Shown one piece after another: positions 19,839-31,110 of a stretch of DNA of 39,178 nucleotides; within the stretch, counting starts at the first letter, position 1; the number at the start of each line of letters is the position of its first letter. The translations under genes and the position numbers were made by a program. The DNA is from Rhodocollybia butyracea (taxonomy: Eukaryota; Basidiomycota; Agaricomycetes; Agaricales; Omphalotaceae). The notes beneath the pieces were generated by a model that did no database searches, was not told where the DNA came from, and saw only the letters and a program-made list of their open reading frames with translations. Location of the stretch: the NCBI GenBank assembly GCA_015501585.1, contig JADNRY010000551.1, forward strand, positions 1-39,178. Reading direction: 5' to 3'.

Positions 19839-20086
19839 CAAAAAAATCGGCTCGAGTGAATGGTTGAAGTGATTGACCACATTTCAGCAAAAACATCACT
19901 TGTTAGTGAAAATACGAGTGAATCTTAATAGTTCAGCGAACTTTCACTGAAATATGTTCGTTCAGTTACACTGAAATTGCGAAAACGCACTGAATGACGA
20001 ACTCTCGCTCAACAAATCAATAACAAGTGATTTTTTGCCCGAAAAGTGTTAGATCGGTATTTTTTTCACTCGAGCTGATTTTTTTG
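19839..20086. mobile_element. 248-bp TA-flanked MITE
   Basis: The ends form 22-bp terminal inverted repeats (CAAAAAAATCGGCTCGAGTG inwards; one mismatch, G/A), and TA is duplicated on both sides (19837-19838, 20087-20088), as with Tc1/mariner-type transposition. The inside is crowded with short AGTGAA/TTCACT and CACTGAA motifs in both directions. No ORF. It lies between glycosidase copy B and the EthD gene, about 100 bp before the latter's start, so it may supply promoter sequence. Confidence 0.85.
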
Positions 20087-20183
20087 TACATTTGGTGTGA
20101 CTTGAGCGAGCGGTCCGAACTTGTGAGACAGATATTCTAGCACGTGACGAGTGTATTTTCCTCGACCAGTCACCACTACCACA

Positions 20184-20985
20184 ATGCCCGTAGGCTTCTT
20201 AGTTGTTTACTCTGAGCCTGGCAGCCTCGTAACTCTTGATGAATTTCAAGGTATGCTGTTCGGATATAGATCTGGTTCTGTATTAATTGCCTCTCCGCAA
20301 GATTGGTACGATAATGAGCACGTCCCGTTACGCCTGAATCACCTACATTCTTTCCTCACTGGCGCAAGGTATCTCTGTGTGGACGGCCAAGTCCCTTCTT
20401 GGACTGCGCTATACGATGTTGACGATACGGCAACGTTCTCGCACGAGTCTTATACACGCCTGCGTGCAAATCGTAGTCCTCGTGAAGCCGATCTCGTAAA
20501 ACGCTTGAGTATCCTGGATCGCCAGACTTCTGAATCAGTCAGTGATTCTGGCAAGTCGTCACTTACGACCTCGCTAGCATCCGAAAATCCAAGCAAGGGA
20601 GTGATCACCCATGGTCTCGGAAGTGATGAGGAGAAGGCGAAGCAATGGTTTAATAAAGCCGTTGAGGAATTGAAATATACTCAAGGATGGGTCAGGACGA
20701 GACTGTTCAATTGTATTGATAATCTCAAGACGGGTGTATCTGTTCCTCCAGGTCCAGATGCACAAGTTGTTGACAAGTACTTTGCCGTTCACGGTCCGTC
20801 AGAGCTTCAATTGATTTTCATTCTCTTTATCAAAATTTTCAACAGAATATGTTACTGCAGATGCAGCTTCTGCTCCCACTACCGAAGCAATTATATCTTC
20901 GATACCTATCGCTGCGCGCATTTCCAGCTTGCGCAAATGGCGCCTGTATAGGGCTTATCCTGGAATTGCACAGGATAATCTTTAG
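20184..20985 (+). CDS. EthD-like dimeric alpha-beta barrel protein
   Basis: Three exons (20184-20250, 20302-20793, 20846-20985) give 699 nt, an intact frame of 232 aa. The start MPVGFLVVYSEPGS and the motif DWYDNEHVPLRL (across the first splice site), then the ALYDVDD region, match the N-terminal EthD-type ferredoxin-like fold. The C-terminus is SLRKWRLYRAYPGIAQDNL. A reading that ignores the second intron would give a different tail; the GT-AG intron 20794-20845 restores this basic C-terminus. No signal peptide, so probably cytosolic. EthD-fold proteins often occur in oxidative or secondary metabolism, but the reaction is unknown here. It lies 0.9 kb before the epimerase gene on the same strand. 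Confidence 0.85.
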
Positions 20986-21873
20986 TCTGATGTTTGTTCA
21001 ACTGTACTGTGATGTGAATAATAGCACCTTGTGAACGATTTCCGTTTCATCGTTTGTATTGACATAGGAACATTAAGAACCACCTGGCTGGTTTCTTCTT
21101 TCCTTCCATGAGTGACTATACCACCTTGTACCATGGGTTGCGGGAAAGTTTGTACACGGGAGCGCAACATTTTAGAAAATGTCTGGTTCCCGCAATACCC
21201 TTGACTTTTTACATAGGTGCTCGCGATGACATATAAAAAGGATAGACCAGGCCCACATAACATGGTGTGTACAACGAAGACCTTGACCTTCAAGCATCCA
21301 ACACCTGTCTACTCAGACAGAGCAATTTTGACCTGAACTTGTATGGCGACTCCGTGAGCAGAACTTTGAGATTGATGCATCTCTAGGAATGTACCTAAAT
21401 TACTGAGATAATTTATTGCAACATTGGTAAAAATAGCTGGGAACTGAGATGCTATTTTATAGGACCTTTTATGGCTGTAGATACTGAGACTTTTTTCGTG
21501 GTCGCCATAATACCCTTTTTCGGTCGGGGAAAACAACAGAGGACAAATATCTGGACTCATTGGTTCCATCTTTGCGAGGAGTTTTGGGAACACAGACGTA
21601 TGCATCTACTAATAGGGGTTCCTGTCCTGTACCTTATCACATTCACTGATATCTCAGGCCACTTAGGCATCACAAGGGCTTCTGAGATTGCGCGATGATT
21701 GACAGCCAGCAGCCTGTGAGATTGCGTGGGTAATATTTTTGATGCATATTTAAGATTTCTGCCGAATAGATTAGCGATGTTGTAGTTCGCTACTACCGAC
21801 AACACCGTTACTTTACTTTCGTTGACCAAACTCATTCGACTTGGATATTTTGACCGTCTCAGTACTTACCGAC
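20986..21873. promoter_or_regulatory. Intergenic / upstream region of the epimerase gene
   Basis: No supported gene. Contains the 3' flank of the EthD gene and the promoter of the epimerase. Open frames here are short and lack coding signals. No repeats with clear ends were found. Confidence 0.4.
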
Positions 21874-23363
21874 ATGCCCCAGGAAATTACTTCAGTTCTA
21901 TTGACTGGTGCATCAGGGTATCTGTAAGTGAGTTCTATCGTCTTTGATCTACAACAGGACTTAATCGATCATCCGGCAGGGGAGGAAGCGTGCTGGTCCA
22001 CCTACTTACCAAATTTGACTTGGAAGCCAACAAGATCAAGCTGTATACGCTGGTGCGCAAGACTGAACAGGTAACGAAAGTTCACGAACTAGGCGGGAAT
22101 GTTACTCCTTTGGTCGGAGATGTTCAAGATGGAGAGACGATGAAGGAACTCATAGTCAGCAATTCAAGTAAGGTCACTCAAATGAATTCTCCCCAATGCT
22201 TGACCTCGTAACCTTTACAGTATCTGTCGTGATTGAAACTGTCGACGCTCGTCAATTCGCTGTCGCGGAACCGTGTATAGAAGCTCTGGCCATCGTCAAA
22301 GAGAAGCTCAATGTGCCTGTCCATTTTGTCCACGTATGTTTTCTTTGCTTTCGATGGTCCATCCGGAATTTACTCCATTTTCCCCAGACAAGTGGCGCCA
22401 AAATGTTTTCGAGTCACGTCGGCATGGACCAATCTGGCTTTTTGAACGACGACGGCGATGTGTATGGCACAGTATCTGCGCTCAACACTACCCATCCAGT
22501 TATGAAACAAGTTTGTATTTGTATCTCACATTTTTTGTCCAGCAGGTTCTGAGTTATTATCTAGTTTGTTTTGTTGAACAATCGAATCATCGATTTTGCT
22601 GAAAGCAAGGGGGTCCGGTCATATATAGTTGCACCTCCTATGGTCTGTGAGTCCTTCAACTTATATCCATTATCAGCGTCAAACTCGTACGATTGATCCA
22701 CCTTTATGCTTTTACAGACGGACCGGGTAAAGGATTTGGGAACAAAATATCCATACAGAACGTTGCCATCGTTCGTGTCGCCCGTGCTCTAGGCCAGCTT
22801 TACCAAGTAGACAAAACAAACACGGTGAGCCACTTATTTGGCTTGTATTTGACCGACATTTATGCTTGCTTTATCAGATCTGGGCGCTGATGCATATAGA
22901 TGATCAAGCGGCTTTGTATACTCAAGTTCTCTCTAGTCTTCTCCGTCTCGAAGCCCCCTACGGCAAGAAAGGCTTTTACTTCTCCGAAAACGGAACCTTC
23001 AGTTGGAGAGACCTTTCTCTCGCTATTCTGAACGCGCTTCGGAAGCGGAACAACCTCGACGTTGTCGATACGCTCCCGCTTGCATCCGAGGAGGATCTGA
23101 TTGCGATGGGGCAAGTTTTGGAGTGTAACGTCGGTATGGTACCAGTGTCATTGGCGGGGAAGTGAGTTTTATTCCAAGAGTTCTTCTGCATTTTCTGTGT
23201 TGAAACTTTTTTGTTCTCTAGCTGTCTTTTCCGCGGTAATAATTCTCGGAAGATAGGCTGGACTCCCGAGCATGGCGTAGAGCATCTGATGAGGAGTGTC
23301 GAAAGTGAAGTCGCCCATATTGTGAAGGAGGATACGAGCTTTACTGGAGCAAAACTGTCTTGA
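21874..23363 (+). CDS. NAD-dependent epimerase/dehydratase-like protein (extended SDR)
   Basis: Eight exons: 21874-21923, 21980-22167, 22221-22333, 22388-22510, 22565-22646, 22718-22824, 22878-23161, 23222-23363. They total 1089 nt, 362 aa plus stop, with all phases consistent. LLTGASGYLGGSVL at the N-terminus is the Rossmann TGxxGxxGG nucleotide-binding motif, split by intron 1. VPVHFVHTSGAKMF and YIVAPPMVYGPGKG are typical of extended short-chain dehydrogenases. The usual active-site Tyr-x3-Lys is not clear: the region VYGTVSALNTTHP has Tyr but no Lys four residues on. It may therefore be an NmrA/atypical type with altered chemistry. Cytosolic, substrate unknown. The gene is intact, unlike most neighbours. 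Confidence 0.88.
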
Positions 23364-26303
23364 TTACCGGAACAAAAACTAGGTTTACTAAGTACTGCGG
23401 TTATGTATGCCTTGACTAAACAATGGAATGAGTCTGAAGATCTGACGTGCATCTTGAATGAACAAAGATGCAGCACGTAGTGCGATACATATATTTAGTA
23501 CACGGCGGTGCACCATGAAATCGACGATGCATCATGTGCATATTTCTTTGTACTCAGTAATGTCGATGATCTCCCACATTCGCCAGCAGTGCAATATCAG
23601 TGCAGCAATGCACCGAAGAAGTGATTTCGATGAACATGACATGGCGATCCTATGATTATAACCCTATACATTGGGCGTTTAGTTAATTAAGTCGGCCTAA
23701 TTTAGATGAACTTGCTGTTTAAAACATTTATTGTCAACGACCTCTGTTCTCGAAAGAGAACAAGAGTCTGTTTTTTTCGAATCCTTAAAATGAAACCTGA
23801 AATCACATGGACATGGACTCGAGGAGAGCGGAGAGTTTCAATCAAGCAACAAGTTAATACAGAAAGGTTGAGACATATCTGCCAGCATTTTAGCATTAGA
23901 CTACAGCTACATAAGTGCGCGAACACGTATATAGATCATGAAACAGTAGTTTTGGCTGGAAAGAGTTCCTTCCTTGTGTAAAAACTGACAGCTCCTACCA
24001 TGGTTAGTGACACTGATATACACTGATAGGGTTTTTCACTATTGTCGGGTCGGAAGGAACGAGTGTAGAGACAGGTGGATCATCAATGTTTAACGAGTCT
24101 TTCTAAGTGAGAGGAGTGAAAGAAACCCGAAGATAATTGAAGCGTTCTTGATGGGGATTGCTACGAATACATCGTGTACTTATCCTAGGTTTTCTCTTGC
24201 TTATTACACAAAGTTCCAACTATCGCAGAAGCGGTTATGGTGCCATGTGCAGAATTATAGTCCTTGTTCGGAACACCTTTGATTCAGTAATGATCGAAGT
24301 TGAGAGGAAAGGCGACTTACATAGGTAGCCGTAGCGCGACGACTACGGTTTGTTGTCTCTTCCCGAGTTTACCAAGAGAACCTGACATGAAACCCGATGT
24401 TTTACTTACGACAAGACTCTCTGGATAGGGAACAACGTAGATTGCCTTCCGCTTGCAAGTATTCGAACAAACGGGCGAAACTTCGAGCGGTACGTAGCGC
24501 TAATTCAACGCAGGTACTTACTAGTAGTGTTGAATGATCATCGATAGACCACCACCACCACCACCACCACACGCCACCAGTTCGAAACAAAGTCAAAACG
24601 CCAAACTTGGTATCGGTTAAATGACTGATGAGTTTTGTTTTAACACATCTGAGTATGAAGATATATTGTTATTACCTTTGCCACCAGATTGATGGCCTAT
24701 GGTATCAGTTGGGAAACGTGGTTTCAAACTCCCGAGCCGCTGATATATACTAGCTTCGGTGTAGCACAATATGTTGGGTATCTGCAAAACTTGAGTTGTT
24801 ATACGGAAGAAAACCTTGTCCGTTATGCGTATTTGTGAATGAAATTGGATAGCGGTAAAAAACCCCGTACCTTCTCACCGACCGGGCTTACGTCCTTCAT
24901 AGCGCCGTTGAAAGGGGGAGGCACGGGACGGGTATATGGAAAAAAGGAAGTCGCTGGTTCTCTTGGCCACTTTTACTCTAATGAAAGTAGTTCCCAGCTC
25001 GTGATTCGGACTCAATAAGCCGCTCAAGAGTCAGGTATCCGATGAGTTCGAATGATGATTGTAGCATCACCGACTTCCTGCGGAATAGGACTCGAGGTAA
25101 GTGGAGAGCTTAAAGAACTGGTAAATCATACATGAATGTTATGTCCGAAATGACAGGTCAAAGACTAGAGGCAAGGACAACGTGGCAACCCGAGACGAAG
25201 GATGCATGTCTTGTCAATGACTCCAAGAATCAACATTGAGTAAACGTCCGAGGACTCGAGCATGAAAACGGCGAAGTAGACCCGAACGAATCTGTCTGAT
25301 TCCGGGGCAAAACAAAGTTTGAGATGCACTTTTTGCCGAAACAGTTAGCAGAACGAAATGAAGACTAAAGTTCAACAGAGATTGAGCAGACTGGAGGAAA
25401 CGGTAGCAAAGCAACACCGTGTTACCCGAGGGACGCCGGGTTGCGATGTTAGCAGAAAGTGATTTGACGACCGAGACGAAAAGCGCCGCCAGGAGCTCAA
25501 GTGCAAGCGCTCAACTCCTGAACAAGTTTGATGATACATACATTTTGGAAGATCGTTGAAGTATATGAAGTATGACTTGCAAAAGGATTGTATTGCTACT
25601 TTTGAAGCATCTTTGAGGGGTACTGTGTGACTATGAAACCACCCAAGTCTCGCCGTTGATCAGGAGTCCAAGGGTACATGAGTTATTGTTGAAGGTTTTT
25701 GATAGGGAATGACTGCCCAACGGAGAAAGAGAGAGCTGTCGACTTGGGGAGCGGAAGGAGATTGGATCAGTTGTCCCCGTCGCTTCAAAGTCCCTTGATC
25801 TGGAAGATCGTTGATAAATGTATCATCTCGACGTGTTTGATGCCCTTGATGCCAGTGCACTGAGTGCATCGCAATGATTATTCGTTGTGTTATTTGGAAA
25901 GTTCGCGGGGTGTGGATTGTCCATGCTACGGAGCAAGTACAGCGAAAGGTTTGGGAGAAGCTGCATGAGGCCGAATTTCCAAAGAAAGTGCTAGGGCTGA
26001 ATTGTCGGGATGATGCGAATCAAAACCAACGATGGGATCAATGGTCGCTAGCTTTGTTTTTGAAAAGCAACACATGGAATTGAGGGAAATTAGTCGATTG
26101 TAGGCCGGCCTGGGCAATGGCCAACGCAAGAGTTTTTTAAAAGAACAAGTACATAGAAGGGAATTTAGTAAACCGCGGTCAAGCCGTTTCAATCGGAGTC
26201 CGCCGAGCCGAAAGTTGATTCTGTGACAAAGGTACATAAAGTCACACAGCCTTTTCACAGCCTTAACTACGCAGCCCTCAAAGAAAATAACGGTGCCTCT
26301 ATA
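23364..26303. other. 2.9-kb region without recognised gene; long upstream region of the Crz1-like gene
   Basis: No open frame shows domain or codon signals. It includes an (ACC) microsatellite at 24548-24570 and an inverted CCGTAG/CTACGG pair near 24330-24350. From about 24900 to 25500 the plus strand is purine-rich. Long upstream regions are common before fungal transcription factor genes, so part may be promoter and 5' UTR. An RNA gene or old LTR in here cannot be excluded. Confidence 0.4.
24548..24570 (+). repeat. (ACC)n microsatellite
   Basis: Nearly eight perfect ACC units. The minus-strand Trp-rich open frame through it is an artefact of this repeat. Confidence 0.9.
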
Positions 26304-29080
26304 ATGGACGTTCAAGACGGCTCTCCTTTCATTCACGATCTTGCTGATTTTAATCCGCCCGCCTCCCCGCCCGTAACTTTCGAGGTCATCGCCGACAACG
26401 ACTTTAACAACAATAACGATCCGCATAGTCCGTCTTTCCCCGGCGCCGAGCTCGATATTTCTTCCTACAACAACTCACCGTTCAGCGTCCACAGCGAGCT
26501 CAGTTTCGACGACGAATTTGATCATCCATCTTCAGCAGGCTTTGGCTTTTCAGCGCAACAACTAACAGTTCTTCTGCGCCTGGCTACGATCCCTCGGAAT
26601 ACGATAATCCTACAGGCAATACCTCACTACTAATGTTCAACGACAACGATTACCTGTCTTCTTATCAGCCCGGCTATGGCGATTACTCGTCGCCTGGTTC
26701 ATCCAAACGGCAGTGGCAACGAAGGAATTCGCTCTAGAGCCTCGTCGGTTTCGTCCAATCATCAACAAACAGTGATGCAACCTCAGCGCTCGCCTCATAT
26801 GGCCGTAGCTCAGTCCTTTGAAGGCATGTCTTTTCATTCGCCAGCTTGGGGCACAGAGCCTCTGCCAGATCACTCGCCACGACAGGCACAATTTCCTTCC
26901 GATGTACAGTCACGTTCTCTGTCGCCTCAGAGGGGCACAGGAAAGCCTCAGAGTCCTCCAAGGCTCATGATGCCTGACGATGAAGTTCGACGATAAACGC
27001 TCCAGATGATGGCGATGGCGGTGCAGGGCCAGCTCTTCGCATCGTTCCCGCCACTCCAGTCAGCGGGGGTGGCGCGGTGACTAACGAAGGAGGTGAACTA
27101 TTTAGACACGGTCTGTCCTTGTTCTCAGTTCCAGATTCATTCATATTACTTATTTCGCACTCTAGATAATAACTTGGCACCTTATGATAACGCCCAACCT
27201 TGGACATCACGACATTCTCCTTCGCCCGATCCTGACACTAGGATGGATACATCATCAGGACAATATCGGAACTCTCAGCCTCAGCCTGGGTCTTCTCGTC
27301 TCACCAACAGCAATGCGTTTCTTTTTCCGGGCGGTAGTCTCCCTCGAACGAGGTCCAAGTCCGACGGATCACTTGAGCAGCCTCTTGGGATAATAATGGT
27401 CTAACTTCATTTGATGATTCAGCCATTGACGACGGAACCGTCAGTATGACTGATGTTGCGCCCTCCAATTCCTCCAATTCTAATTCTGGCCGTCTAAACT
27501 CGAGCTTTTCCTTTGGGGGCCCTCATACTCCACCGTCTTTTCTTTCTGTCGAGGCCTCCTCCCTCAGACGTTCGAAATCCGACTCTTACAATCGTGGCTC
27601 CGGACACAATCGAGGGTCTAGATCCGAAGACCTTAGGTTTGGTGGTGTGCCTGACGTCAATATTGCCGATTCGGGCACTAGGCAACAGTCAAATAGCGGG
27701 AACGGTTTCTTTCCACCTAGCGCTCATAGTGACTTTATCCAGCACCAGCAGGAGCAACAGCGCTCCCATACGCCACAATTTTTGTCCCCGCGAGGGCATG
27801 GTCATTCGTATTCATATTCTTCTGGCACCGCTCCCAATCTGCAAAAATAATTACGATATGGGATCGCTCGGTTTTAGGTTCACAAATGCCCAACCTCGGT
27901 GCAGGCATGGGTCTTTCAGCAACTATGGGCTCCCCTGGCCACAGACAAGGCTCACCCTTGGGTCATATCAGACGCTCCTCTTCCGGCTCCCGTAGCGAAC
28001 GCGGTGTCGGTTCAGCGTCCTGGGGTGTTCCGGGTCCCTCTTTTGAATCTGGATTGGGCCTCAACCTTGGACCTGGCTCGAATGGCGGGTCAAACGCAGG
28101 AAGTATGGCGGGCTCCCTTCGGGCTTCTCCCTACCCTTCACCCAACGTATCCCCAAGAGGGAGGTACAATGAGCTTCCACCAAACGATAATCTGGACTTT
28201 GGCTTGTTAAACGGCTCAAATCCGGGTGGTGCATATGGCTCCCGCCGTGGTACCCCGAACATGCCTACGATGGGTTTACCTACTCTTCCGCCCTTGGGTT
28301 CTCCGGGAAACATGGGTAAAATGCCATCCGTAGTCACCGTCGGTGGTACTAATGTTCCACTAGTTGTTTCTAAGCCCAATGTCACGACAGGCAGAACTGC
28401 CAAAGCGAGTCATAATCGTCGAAAACAAGAGGCTACTTTCGTCTGTCCTGTACCCGGTTGTGGGAGTACATTTACGAGAAGCTTTAATTTGAAAGGTGTG
28501 TTGCGTCAACATCGGGTGCTATTTTATTTACTAAACTATATTTAGGCCACATACGCTCTCATAATGAAGAAAAGCCTTTCCTCTGCCACTGGCCTGGATG
28601 CAATAAAGGTTTCGCTCGTCAGCACGACTGCAAACGTCACGAGCAGTTGCACACGAATTATCGCCCATTTACATGCGAAGGCTGCCAGAAACCCTTTGCA
28701 CGAATGGATGCGCTGAACAGACATCGTGAGTCATACCCGCTAATTCTTTCATTTTACTCACGATATCTCAGTACGTTCTGAAGGTGGCGCCGAATGTCAA
28801 CGCACACTGGAGCAAAAACGGAACGCTTCCCCCTGGTGTTACGTCTCCCAAGCCCAGTTCGAAGAACGATTCTGGTCGCACTCGATCCAGCGGCCGTGCG
28901 CGCGCTAACAGCGGCAATGCGAACAATTTACAAGACAGTGAACCCGCCAAATCACTTCCGATACCCATCACCGCGATGAAAGGTGGTGAAGGTGTCAAAA
29001 TGGAGACGGGCGGTTGGCCCTCTAATAACTCGATGAAGATGGAGGAATCGAACTGGTCATCTATGAGCGTGGCACTGTAA
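26304..29080 (+). CDS. Crz1-like C2H2 zinc-finger transcription factor, multiple frame breaks
   Basis: The start is [19 protein letters not shown] at 26304. A long Ser/Pro/Gly/Asn-rich region follows, then three fingers: [20 protein letters not shown] (ending over intron 28496-28545), [20 protein letters not shown], and [19 protein letters not shown] closed by RSEGGAEC (after intron 28726-28771). This finger set and the RSEGGAEC close resemble Crz1, the calcineurin-regulated factor of calcium and stress response. Another intron is likely at 27093-27165. The Ser-rich middle has many SP sites. The frame must change near 26545, 26705, 26995, 27395, 27850 and 28820 by single bases. The C-terminal part has LPIPIT (about 28955), close to a calcineurin-docking PxIxIT. 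It would act in the nucleus. Orthology is inferred from the fingers only. Confidence 0.8.
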
Positions 29081-30108
29081 AGGTCCAGTACATCCTTTCA
29101 TCTGCTAGTCGTGCTTTCCGACGTTATGTATGTGTCTCGCTACGCTTTCTCATCCGCTACCGGACCTGCTTTGTGTTATAGTATATATGCTCTTTCTTTC
29201 CAAGTAGAGTGCACTTGACTGCTTTGTTCGTTCGTCCACCCATCTGACTTTTTCTTTTTTCTTTTTTGCTTGTGTAATTTATTTATTTCAATTCTCCCTT
29301 GACCACCCTCTTCTTTTTCCTTTATCTTGACGAGAGGGTTTTCTATATTTTTCTTGGTCCGTGCCTGATCCATCTTATAGTCCAAATCCGAGACGAATTT
29401 TCAAGACGAAATTCAAATGTAACCATTAGCTCTCTGGCGCTTTTGCAGTCAATTCCCCTCCCAATGTAGCCTATAGATATCTACGTATTTACATAACATC
29501 AGTCTCCAGAGCTGTTATTTTTGTCGTCTCCCCTCGAGAACGGTATAGTCTTGGAACGTCTGCTTATTTATTCGTTTTTAGGTTTGCGCTACTGTATGTA
29601 TACATGTATACTTGTTGTGCAATCCATTCTTAATATGGGATTTCTAGTCTGCTTGAACATTCCTGTTACTTAGACCAAAACGAAGAAAAAACATTCTAAT
29701 ACACGTGGATTCGTCCGCCTTCCAAGGTGGCAGGTAACCCTTGTAACTAGTAGACAGGAACGTCCAAGTGCCAATGTCGCAGAGAAGAACGATTCTGTTG
29801 AAGAAGCCGATCAAAAAATATGCTCGATATAGTAACGATATACCTAGCTTTGACCTCTGTACCATTTGCTGCTCTCAGCATCTCTGCTCTGAATGCTTGA
29901 GATTTATGCCTATAGCACAACTCAAGACATGAATAAGCAATGATGACGGTCCAGATACAAAAGCATTTATAAAGCAAAGCGAAGCATATACACGAAAGTA
30001 AATAATGATAGGGTATAATAGTAATTGAATGGTTTCTTGAGCTCAAATAAGTGAAGAAAAGTACAGTATTAAGGCTAATAAGATAATACAGGATGTCAGC
30101 AGTGGTGG
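29081..30108. other. Convergent 3' flank between two zinc-finger genes
   Basis: No gene seen. The first 350 bp are T/C-rich, as expected for a fungal 3' UTR and terminator region. Several short open frames are not supported. Confidence 0.4.
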
Positions 30109-31110
30109 TCAAATGATACTATAGCTACAAATAGGCAAACCCATACCGACAATCAAGCAGTAACATTCATAGCGGATACCACAGTTTGAAAACCTCAGGA
30201 TCAAGATCCCACAATCCAGACGCTGCTTGGCCTTGGAGCTACATTTCTTTGTCCGAGTCTCCATGTGACGCTTCATGGCATCAGGTCGAGCTAAAATCTT
30301 CAAGCAGAGCACGCAAGTGGATTCCTGTCGCATTCCTTCACTCATCGTGGAATGAGCAGACCACGTATGGCGCATAAGATCGGCGGAGCGCGTAAAGACT
30401 ATCTTGCACTGAGTGCATGACGTTCTTCTAAAGTCTGGGAGGCGTAGGGAGATTTTCTTTTTTCTCCCAGTGGCGGAGTTACATCCATGGGGAATCATAA
30501 TCATCTTCCTCGCTGTCATCTGCATCTTCGTAGTCCTCATCGGAAGACTGGCATCGGGGCTTTCGTCCTTGTTTTTAACCTTTGGGGACCTGTGACACGA
30601 AGGGGCAGGAGACTGAGAGGGACCACAGGTTTTGTCTGGACAGGCATGTTGATCCTCCGAGTTCAATGGCACAGTATGAGTTTCTGGTGATGGTGCCAAT
30701 ATCAAAGGGCTGCTCGAAGCGCGCAAGAATGATGAATCAAAATCGAAGCCCATCGAAGAGCCAAATTGAAAGCTGGTCGCCAATTCTAGCACTCTTGTGC
30801 CCGTAGGACCTTAGTGGCGTCGAGGGTCTCCGAGGGAAGATCGAAAGATAAATCCGTAGAAAGGTGAACAAGAGGAGGACCGAGAGCTCGGAAGAGACAT
30901 GGTCAACGCTGGGGGTTGAAGCGCGGCTACTGCCACCCTCTGACCCTATTTCGTTCATTGATTCGTAAAACAACGATGTCACGGTCGATGTCGAATCGTG
31001 GGAGAGAAGGGTATCCGACGCAGGTGAGTCGTCAAGGTTGAAGCTTTGTAGGAGGTCCCGAGGGAAGATCGTGGGCGAAGAGTCCCAGTCAAAGTCAAGC
31101 TGTATTACAA
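30109..31110 (-). CDS. Second C2H2 zinc-finger protein, frame breaks
   Basis: Read on the minus strand. An acidic N-terminal part (LDFDWDSSPTIFPRDLLQSF, after a likely splice acceptor near 31098) runs through SLFYESMNEIGSEGGSSRAS, then frame changes near 30880 and 30795 lead into LATSFQFGSSMGFDFDSSFL. A basic patch GRKKK precedes two fingers. The first is CTQCKIVFTRSADLMRHTWSAH (C-x2-C-x12-H-x4-H). The second, CVLCLKILARPDAMKRH, is closed by a Cys (KKC) instead of a plain His. The stop is at 30109. The first exon upstream of 31110 is not resolved. Probably a nuclear DNA-binding regulator; no specific family. It is convergent to the Crz1-like gene. Confidence 0.65.

Noticed and set aside
24402..24596. 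Minus-strand ORF with a run of Trp
   Set aside because: Produced by the (ACC) microsatellite.
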